From the NCBI GenBank assembly GCA_023213395.1, contig CM041465.1, forward strand, positions 51,901,741-51,965,740: 64,000 bases of DNA. The letters run 5' to 3'. Each line of letters begins with the position of its first letter. Positions within the stretch are counted from its first letter, which is position 1. This document shows, in pieces, positions 25,004-33,614 of this stretch. The translations under genes and the position numbers were made by a program. The notes below the pieces were generated by a model. That model was given only the letters and a program-made list of their open reading frames with translations, made no database searches and had not been told where the DNA came from. The stretch is from Cycas panzhihuaensis (Eukaryota > Cycadophyta).

Positions 25004-25021
25004 TGGCGACCATACTGGGGA
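25004..25021 (+). other. Element B primer binding site
   Basis: TGGCGACCATACTGGGGA lies one base after the 5' LTR, and the same TGGCGACCAT start is found in D at 62,550. It is probably of the tRNA-Arg type reported for Tat/Ogre elements. Confidence 0.78.
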
Positions 25022-25265
25022 CCCGCCATTAAGGGAGCTAGTCTTTCCCTCTTCCTGTTGGTGCTACTACCTCTTAGTATATTTATCCTTTTATCCTTTT
25101 TGTTGGGCAACCCCTAACACATACCTTACATTTGTCTCTCCATTTTTCTTCTAACACATTGGTGAGTCTTGTATGCAACGCTTCTCATGTCGCCTACGAG
25201 GTCTTCCCCCACTATTAGAAGATCCTTTGTATCATCCCCTTTTGTCGTCAGATTCTGATTCGACC

Positions 25266-27480
25266 ATGGAAGGTTACTCTTCCAATTAGACATACCACGC
25301 CTATGCCACTAGCACCCATGAGTTTCCTACCTCTTTCCCAGGGTTCACCCAAGAGGGTGGCGACCCTATCTATTATCCAAGTGATCAACAACACCTACAT
25401 GATGTTCATCCCTCAACTCATGGAGTGGAGGTTCCATCTTCTCTTGAGTTCTATCACCCAGGTGGTGATTGTTATAAGGAGCATCCTGAGGGATCCGCTT
25501 CGTTAGAGGTTCCATCTACATCTTACGATCGGGCATATACCCCTCCCACCGATGTGGTTGAAGCGTTCAATGCGTGCTTCTATGCCACTTGCCTTCAACC
25601 ACATCCTAAATGGTTTGAAGATGTCTTACGTGGTGAAGCACCTTCTTCATCCACATCTACCCCACCTATAACAAGTAACCTATTTGTCCTATCACATCCA
25701 TCCCATCTGATTCTCACATCTACCTTAGGGACATCTGTTGCATCCTTTACTTCCCTTTGTGGTCCCAACCCTTCTAGAACCACTCAAGGTATGTCTTTCT
25801 CCCAACTTGGGGTTAGCATGCCTCTCCCTAGCCAAGCTAATACACCACCTCCAAACGTGGTACACACATTCTTATTAGACTTAGGGGACCTATTTACGCC
25901 CCTACTTCTAGTCATGTGGGACCCATCTTCACATGCTCTCAAACTCAGTCTAGTGGGCCTTCCCTTTATATACCTCCGAGCTATACATCTCAGCCATGGG
26001 GGCATGGTAAAGGGAACCTCCTTCCTGTTTATGGGGTGGACCCTTTACACCCATGTGGGGTTGTACCACCTACGGGTGGCCCATATGGGTAGAACCCGGT
26101 CCCTCACCCCTCGTTTCTCCCATCTTGTATAGCACCTTACATTGCACCTTCACAAGGAGGCCCACCTCCTTTTCAAGGTGCCTTCCCTCAAGCTCCTTTC
26201 TAACAAGGGGTGTTTCCTCAAGGATGGATGGGCCTTCTACCCCCATCCGCTCCTTACTCATTACCTTCCTCATCTCTTTCTGATCCTATGATCCAGACAA
26301 GGGCCCGTCCCTTTATGGATTATAGATTGACACCCTTGTACATTGAGGCGCTGAGGACCAACTTACCACTGCATCCCCCTAAAGTTCCCAAATTTGATGG
26401 CACTTCATCGTAAGATCCAACAGACCATGTTCGTAGTTTCTCTATGGCATGCATAGACTACTAGGCCTATGATCACATCCTTATGAAGTTATATCCATGA
26501 TCCTTTCAAAGAGATGCCCTCAAGTGGTTTTATCACCTACTCGTGCATTCCATTCATTCGTTCTAGCAGCTCGTGGATAAGTTTGTTAACTATTTTGACG
26601 TGGCTTGCCCGTTTGAGAGTGGAATGAAATCCCTCCTATCACTTAAACAAGGCCACAATGAAATGAATCATGACTTTGTGTGGTAAGTCCATGACCTTCT
26701 TCACTCCACTAAGGCTACTTTACTTGAGGAGTTGAAGAGGGACATCTTTGTCAATGCACTCTGCTCTGAAGTTTATGTGGAAGTCCTTAAGATGGGGGTA
26801 AGCACATGTGACTCTACCATAGTGAAGTGCTTGGCGCTTGAGGCTATTGAGATCCATGATGGACTCAAGAAGCCCCCAAAGTCCTCACAATGACATGAGG
26901 CACCTCTGCCAACTAAAGAGACTAAAACCTAACAACCTACTAGGTCTTCCTCCCACTCAACAGAGAGGACCTTAGATCCCCTTACCTTGGCTATATGCTC
27001 ATTTGAGCATACGATGAAGGAACTCAAGCTTCAAGATCCTTCGTCACCCATATCCAACAAACTTGTTCATCAGGCTTCACAAGTTGCTCCTTCCAGGGGC
27101 GGTAGCATCTAGTCCTCTCAAGCAAGGAAATTCGATCCTCCCCTTGAGAAGAAGTGGTGCTCTGTCCATGGAGAATACTTCCATGATGATTCACATTACC
27201 GGGTTCAACATCCTAAGGATGCCTCACAACGTGGCTCCTCTCCCAAATGGGCCTCAACGCCTAATCTAGACTAATTAGTCCATAGAGATCCCTTCCCCAA
27301 ACATGGGGAGCACAATCGTAACCCTCAACAGAAGAATAACTGGAACCGAGGGAGGTCTCCTAACCCTTGCACTTCTCAAGCCAAAGGGAAGGGTGCCAAG
27401 AATTTATCCTCTTCCTCAGGTTCTCCTAGTCAACACACCCTATCACCTTCGTGATCCCAGAATAAGGGAAAGAAGGTTAT
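25266..27480 (+). pseudogene. Element B gag
   Basis: The ATG at 25,266 starts M-E-G-Y-S, then the frame breaks. 25,425-26,130 is open with the Ser/Pro-rich N-terminal region closely similar to A (LEVPSTSYDRAYTPPTDVVE). The gag domain is at about 26,360-26,880 (VPKFDGTSS, NYFDVACPFESGMKSLLSL, NDFV-like blocks, with stops). A degraded zinc-finger-like block lies at 27,145-27,200 (WCSVHGEYFHDDSHYRV; the last Cys is Tyr). Frame breaks near 26,400, 26,480 and 26,690 leave it dead. Confidence 0.83.
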
Positions 27481-27649
27481 TCAATTACTTAAGACCACCC
27501 CGTTGTATGCCTTAACTCAGTCTCAATCCACTAAAGAGGCTAATGGTACCTCTTCGTCCACATCTCACCTTGATCCTCTTCCAAAAACTTCTCTTTTGGA
27601 AGCCCCTGCACTTCCCAAGACCATTCCCGTGCACCTTGACTGTTACAAT

Positions 27650-28560
27650 TTTTGAACGATGCTTCTCCAACCTACTATGAAGGGGAAGCCCTTCTCTATC
27701 GTTGACGAGCTCCACACTGTTACTGCGGAGATGTCCTTGATAGATGTCTTGAGAAGCTGTCATGAGCAACGAGGTCTTCTTCTTGAAGCTCTTGGCCAAT
27801 AAGATGCTTCCATCCATGTAGTAGGCACCACCTCCCATGGACTGCTTGTCATCTCATTTGATCCTAGAGATCTCCCATCTCCCAGTAAATAGGAAAGGCT
27901 TACACATTACCCATTTGTCATTTCCGTTAACACTCTCGATTTTATAATAAACAGGACCATTGTAGATAATGGCTCCTCGGTCAATGCTATGCCTGCGCAT
28001 ATGCTCAAGGAGCTGGGCATAGTAGCTCTTGAGTCTATCCCTTGGAAATGCCAAGGGTATGATGGGACTGAGAAGTCCCCTTCAGGGACAATATCCCTTT
28101 CCCTCACCTTAAGAGAGAAGACTAGTTTTGTCAAAGTTGTTGTACTCGATATCGATGTGGAGTACAACCTCTTATTAGGCCGACCGTGGCTCAACCAAAT
28201 GGGAGCAATATGCTCATCACATTAGGGGCAACTTAAATTTATCTATGAAGGATGAGTTAAGGTTGTCGCCCATGAGCCTATGCCATCTCACACCTCTCAT
28301 CCAGCCTGCCAGGCTGTCTTCGATGATGAAGATGGATATCCTGAGGAGGTTAGCCCTTCTGTGGGACCTCTATTTTAGGAGATCGACCTTCATCAATCAG
28401 ACCCTATGCCATGTCATGAGACAAACCTAGTCAAGTTTGCCCCTATTAGCGTAGGTAGTTACGGTTACTTAGACATCATGGGTGGTTCCAAGTCAGATAG
28501 TGAGGGTTATGAGCTCCCTCCTCAATGTGTCACCCTGGTTTCATGAGCACCTAGGGAGAT
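27650..28560 (+). pseudogene. Element B aspartic protease and linker
   Basis: The active site TIVDNGSSVNAMPAHM is at about 27,958-28,005. It is followed by the most intact protease of the window: 27,989-28,225 is open and contains LSLTLREKTSFVKVVVLDID and YNLLLGRPWLNQMGAICSS. After the stop at 28,223 the frame continues, apart from one TAG at about 28,377, through an acidic linker (VFDDEDGYPEEVSPSVGPLF, then GSKSDSEGYELPPQ) to a TGA at about 28,543. This matches the protease and linker of A, but no RT follows. Confidence 0.86.
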
Positions 28561-29749
28561 ATCTCGATCAGATATTCATGCTCCTCTTCATTCTACATTG
28601 GCTCCTAAGCCACTGGTTCTAAACCAACCACTTCTTTCACCTTCTTGCCCTCCCTGAGTGGCTTCACATAGGCGTCTGCATCAACAAGCTACTCGTAGAG
28701 GTTCTTCTTCTTCATGTTATAGATCCTCACATAGGACTAGAGCCACTCCTACTCAGACGCGACCTTGCCACGCGATCTGTCACATGTCATGTCCATCGTA
28801 CTCACTTGGTTCCAACCATAACCATTTTACTTATAGGCCTAGCCATACAGGGCCTACCCTTCATCACCTATCTCCAATTCTATGTGTGACTACCCCTACC
28901 CCTATGTGGACTAGCAAAACCTCTCTCTCTCCTTGCACTCCCAAATGAGCCTAAACTACCATCCTAAGAATCTCTCCATTCCTCCTAGTTACTGGTGGGA
29001 TGGCAGCTTGGGGTGGTCTTCTTTTTTCTTTTAGGTTCCTCTTATGGAACCCCTTGTCCTCCTACCACTGGGGACCTTGTCCTCCTATTTGGGTACATTC
29101 CCCAATTAGGACGACACACTGGAGTGATGACACTCCCTCATTATTGGTGCTTCCTTTGCATATTCAGCTATGCTCCCATGTGGACATGTGTGCCACCCTA
29201 TCTCTTATCCTCGTATACATCTATCACCATTGCTCATGGTGATCATGTGTGTCTCTGCTCGGAATATGGCCCTACATGAAAGGAAGTGTGTATAACTCAA
29301 ACAAATATCATAGCAAAAAATCATACAATAATCAATCAGAAACATCATAACATATCCCTCCTCATGCATCCGTACACCCTCATACATATGCATATATACA
29401 TATACAAGCAAAGCAAATATACACCATCTATCATGTATCACATACACACCATCATATATCAAATGGGGCACTAGTCACCCCTATCTATATACACAAAAAT
29501 GATTCATATGTCATATAATGAAAATGGTATGGTACATCATCCGCGGGAACCCGGAGTCCTTGCAGGGAGGAGTACAATCATGTGGTAACATATGGTGATT
29601 CCCTGGAGGTCCATGATTTCCCCTATCAAATCAAAACTCCTACACTCTATTGTTTCTACCCCACTCCTAGGGTATCATCTCCTGGACTATGTGATCCCTC
29701 TCCTAAGGACCACATGCCTCCTAGCCTCCTACTACACCTCTTGGAGCTC
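28561..29749 (+). other. Element B: pol deletion junction and 3' non-coding region
   Basis: Where A has RT, RNase H and integrase (about 17,000-22,000 plus 36,553-37,226 in window terms), B passes from the linker through about 370 bp of His/Arg/Thr-rich, probably non-coding sequence to AATGAGCCTAAACTACCATC at 28,944. In A the same motif directly follows the integrase stop (37,257). From here to 29,749 B and A run in parallel: a GGAACCCCTTGTCC block, an AT- and ACATA-rich stretch (29,300-29,480) and the CGGGAACCC/GTGGGAAGT block. Confidence 0.75.
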
Positions 29750-31666
29750 TCTGCCTTGCTCCTCTTGTCTCAAGGCCTCCTAAGGGTCGTCGTCATTATG
29801 TGGGTGTAAGTCATGCTCCTTGATGACCTCAATGCCACCTCATCCACCAGTCGATCATATCGCACTTGGATATGATCCCGCTCTCTCTCCACTCCTCAGA
29901 GTCTCTCCTCCATCACTCAGAGATGCTCCTCCAGCACCGCCATCCAGATACGACCCTCAACATCCCCACCTACTCTTCCTAGAGCCTCTAGTGCATGTAC
30001 TTGACCTTAAAGAGTATCTCTCTCAACCCAGGTCTCATCCAACTCCCCCTATAGTCATCCCACATGTGCCTCGTGCTCCTAGGACTTCGCTACCTAGACA
30101 TCTCTCACCCTCACTAATGGGGCAAATGCTACCGTATGTGCACCTGTCAATCTAAGCTCATCTCCTACCTGGATGGGAGGTTGCCCCTTCACGTAGGCCT
30201 GAGGGAACATCTCTCAGACTACTACCTCCATCAACCTCTAGATCTCTGTCACACCTATAAATCCAACACGTCACATGTCAGTACGTGTCCATATACACAC
30301 TAAACAAAATCAAATAACATCTAGACATCTTGCAATTGAAAGAGGACAGGAGAAGGTAGTGTCTCACCTGTTGTAGCTGCCGGCTCCTCGACTCGGATGA
30401 TAGCCTCTGCTCCAGGTACTCCACCAACTGCTGGTACCTCCTCCTCCTCAGGTACCTCCTTGGTAACTGCCTCAACTACTGGGGTATCTCTCCTCTCCTC
30501 TGTTGGTGTCGCTCCCTCCCTAGATCTCCCTACTATTTGTAGTCTCTAAGCTTGTGTCAATGGGCCCCTACTACCTTTCGCAGCTCCTGAAGGACCCACC
30601 TCTCCTCCTGCGGTCCCCGATGGACCTACCTCTCCTCCTATAGCTCTTAACGGGCTAACCCTGTCACCACCATCACCTCCATCTCCACCATCTCCTGAGA
30701 CAACTCTAGCTCATCCTGCCTCGTCGTCATTGTCCCACCTCACCCCTCGATATGGATATGATATATAATCTACCATGGTGAGGAGGTCCAGTGATGTAGC
30801 CTCCACCGAGCGACAGATGTGCAACTAGTCCTCGGTCCCTCTAAATTAGATCTGCCACCTGTATACCATGGGAGCCCACTCTGAAATGGGGTGTGGTCCC
30901 GCTGCCAGTTCCACCGCTCCAAAATGATAAAAAAACCAACACTATAACAGTGTATTGTATGATAAACCACCCTTCCCTTCTACCCAGATAACATCTAACT
31001 GGGCGACTAAGCTCGCCATTATAAGGGTAGCCCAATCAAGCCTCTCCCTAGCCTCGTATCTCCTCACCTCATCCATCCATCTGCTAGGTATATCTCTATA
31101 TTTTTTTTAAGGGATATCTGAAACAGAATACATAAAGTAATTAATTTCCTCATACGAGGAGCCCTTGATATAACCATACTCTATAATGGGATACCTCTCC
31201 TCTCCCATCTGTCTTAGCCCGTGAAAAATGTGGCTGCCTCCCTATGTGTTACCTCATTACTAGACAATATCCCTAGTGATGTTGGCCTCCCTATCATCGA
31301 CACTCCCAGGATCCTCCTGATATCCCCTACTGTGGCTGTCACGTCTCCTACCTGGGGGAGATGGAACACGTGTCTCCGTCTATCCTAATATAAGATGATG
31401 TCTACTAGGAACCTTTGGTCTAATATGTATTGCAGTGTGCTCATGACCTTTAGTAGGAAACACCTAGCCAAAACCTGCTTATCCTCGGGAGACATCATCT
31501 CTATGAAACTCAACATTGCCATGCATATGTTTTTATGATTTTCCACTGCAATCACTACATGCAAAACACCCCAAAACAAGTCAGAATCCTACTTATACTC
31601 ACCTCTCTGCCCTCTGGATTGTCCCTCATCTTTATTTCATTAAGATTTGGGTGCCCTTATGGCCAT
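29750..31666 (-). pseudogene. Antisense PMD gene of element B
   Basis: A candidate ATG at 31,666 (minus) starts M-A-I-R-A-P-K-S. The PMD region includes MAMLSFIEMMSPEDKQVLAR, FLVDIILY, then the signature RRRHVFHLPQVGDVTATVGD followed by IRRILGV at about 31,380-31,300. Further on are TLLQCWFFYHFGAVEL, SEWAPMVYRW and VEATSLDLLTMVDYI. A Gly/Pro/Ser/acidic tail (30,700-30,300) and a C-terminal coiled coil (VMEERL, GVERERDHIQVRYDRLVDEV near 29,930-29,840) follow. Scattered stops replace Trp and Arg/Gln codons. PMD proteins such as MAIN and MAIL1 act in gene silencing and genome stability in plants; the role here is unknown. Confidence 0.78.
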
Positions 31667-31701
31667 CTTTTATTTTTCATTTAATCTGCCTTTGCATCGC
31701 G

Positions 31702-31790
31702 TCAAACTCTGCGGTACCACAAAGTTTGGCCTGGGTCCTACAACGATCGGGGCCCTGCGGTGAAGATCATGGTACCACGATCTTTACCGC
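31702..31790. promoter_or_regulatory. Palindrome cluster between the PMD and aRNH genes of B
   Basis: CAAACTCTGCGGTACC continues into an inverted-repeat arm ending AGTTTG (31,702-31,729). Then a 34 bp palindrome fills 31,757-31,790, centred on GGTACC at 31,771-31,776, in which 15 of 17 base pairs match (arms GCGGT...ACCGC with AAGATC/GATCTT inside). It lies about 90-125 bases upstream of the PMD start codon. It shares the CAAACT/GCGGTACC/AGTTTG layout with the LTR cluster. Confidence 0.68.
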
Positions 31791-32149
31791 AATGCGAACA
31801 TCACCCCCTCAAAATGGGGGCTTTCCCACCCAAGATTTCCAAAGTTTTGCCTAGGTGAGCCACTCTTAGGTTCACGGGGACCGGGGCTACCTAATGCCCT
31901 GGTCCCACCTCTCTCTAGGTCTAATTTGGACTCCAGGAGATCACTTTTTGCCTTTAGAAGGCCCAAAACTACTCTAAAAAAAATCACAAAAAGCAACAAA
32001 TTTTAAAGGATGAGATGGGCTAGGGGACGAGCAATCCACTCACTGGAGTTGGCCTCGTAATTGCCATCTCGTCGCCCTAGTCTCATTGGCTATCTCCTCA
32101 CCTCGATCCAATGGTCGAATCCTCCCCCACATGCCTCTGAAGCCGGTTA

Positions 32150-32234
32150 GCGCTCCGCTGTGTAAGGGAAAGGTCTCTGATTCGTTCACAAACCCGTGAA
32201 AATGAATCCTATTTTTATCGAGTTTCCTTATATA
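32150..32234 (+). promoter_or_regulatory. Conserved TATA-containing block upstream of aRNH in B
   Basis: A block from GCGCTCCGCT (about 32,150) to TTCCTTATATAGGC (TATATA at 32,229-32,234) is strongly conserved in A (40,517-40,602). It lies about 540 bp before the aRNH start codon and outside the LTR. It could be an internal promoter for aRNH, or part of an intron or leader. Confidence 0.45.
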
Positions 32235-32772
32235 GGCAGGGGACCCGGTGGGCACTTCCTCCATTTTTTCCTTTGAGACAACCCTTAAGGCCATCTCTTA
32301 TCCCTGATCATCATTGCCTTTTGGTCCTATTTCCTCTTTCACCTCCATAGTCCTTATTTTGCTCATTCTTTTAGGTGTATTTATGGCACCTCGCTGATTC
32401 AATTCTGCTAAGGTCCTTCTATCTCATTTTACATACCATTCTCGTACATACTCGAGTTTATACTCATTTGGATTATTTTGCCATCCTGGACTCATTTTTT
32501 ATGGCCCATTCATGCCTCTGGGGTCCCCAAAGGGAACACTCCCTCTATTTGGGATTGCTTTTTGCTTCCTTAAGTGATCTTTGGCGTCCTAGAGGGGCCC
32601 TTTTGCTGCTCGTTCTTTCCTGTTGGTGGAATAAACTGCTCCACCATCGGGTAGCCTCCTTGCTGGGTCCTCCTACCCTTCGTGGCCATTATTGCTAGCC
32701 ACACGAGCCCCTTTTTCTTCACCCTTGACTCTATTACATTTCTTTCCACTAAGATACTTTCTTTTCTCACCC

Positions 32773-33209
32773 ATGACCCTCTTCATCTTCACCGACGGCA
32801 GAAGCTGTGGTAATCCTGGTCCCTCAGTTACCGCATGGATTCTTCGCGACCGTTCCAGATACGATTTCTTATGTTTTAGAGTCTTCTTCCTTGAGGCCAC
32901 CAATAATGAATCTAGGTACATGGTAGTTATTGAAGCCCTCACTGATGTGCTCTATTTTCACCACGGACCCATTGTTCTCCTTTGCGACTCCTAGGTTATG
33001 GTGTCCCATCTCACCTAGGTCTACCAGGTGTGATGCCCATGCCTGAGAGCCCTTGATTTGACTGCGAGATCCCTGTTGGCTTGTTTTTCGTCTGTCAATA
33101 TCCAACACATCCCTTAGGCCCTCAATGCCGAGGCAGACAACCTTGTCTGCCTCATCCTTGAGTATCACCTTCCCCTTCTTGATGACTGCCCTTGAGAGAC
33201 TTGCTTAGT
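32773..33209 (+). pseudogene. Archaeal-type RNase H (aRNH) of element B
   Basis: The ATG at 32,773 is followed at once by TLFIFTDGRSCGNPGPSV, with the first catalytic Asp in place. Next come AWILRD and EATNNESRYMVVIEAL, where the usual A-E-Y is S-R-Y so the catalytic Glu is lost. LLCDS keeps the third acidic residue and NAEADNL the last. Three in-frame TAGs interrupt the second half. In Tat elements this second RNase H is thought to supplement the RT-linked one. Here it sits 400 bp before the 3' LTR, away from RT. Confidence 0.86.
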
Positions 33210-33603
33210 CGACCTATTGCCCAAGTCTTGAGACATCTTGCACCTTATATTACGATTCGTTTGCACCTCTGAAAGCTAGCTGCTAATGAGGTTAAACTAT
33301 GGTGACTATCAAGTTTATTCATTCACTCTTTTTCTTGTTATCATCACATATTTTCTTTACACTGTCACGATGGGGGTATCCTCCTCATCCGTCTTAACTT
33401 TTGGTTGATTCCAAGATGGTGCATAGGTAGCCCCTATGTTGTCTCCACCCCTGCTCTCACATCCATACATTCCACCACGATACTCGCTGACACCCTTGGG
33501 ATCCTATCACTATTATGATTGTTACATATGCACATGCTACTAATAGTTTTTGTTGACAGCATTCGTCATCGCACCATGCTTTTAAGCAGCAAAGCTCTGC
33601 TAC

Positions 33604-33614
33604 CAAGGGGGCAA
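33604..33614 (+). promoter_or_regulatory. Element B polypurine tract
   Basis: AAGGGGGCAA directly precedes the TG of the 3' LTR. The equivalent in A (42,044-42,054) reads AAGGGCAAAG. Confidence 0.7.

Noticed and set aside
29300-29480. ACATA-rich stretch as a satellite or tRNA-like region
   Set aside because: It is low-complexity AT/CA-rich sequence shared with 37,620-37,840 by descent of the element; no cloverleaf could be drawn.
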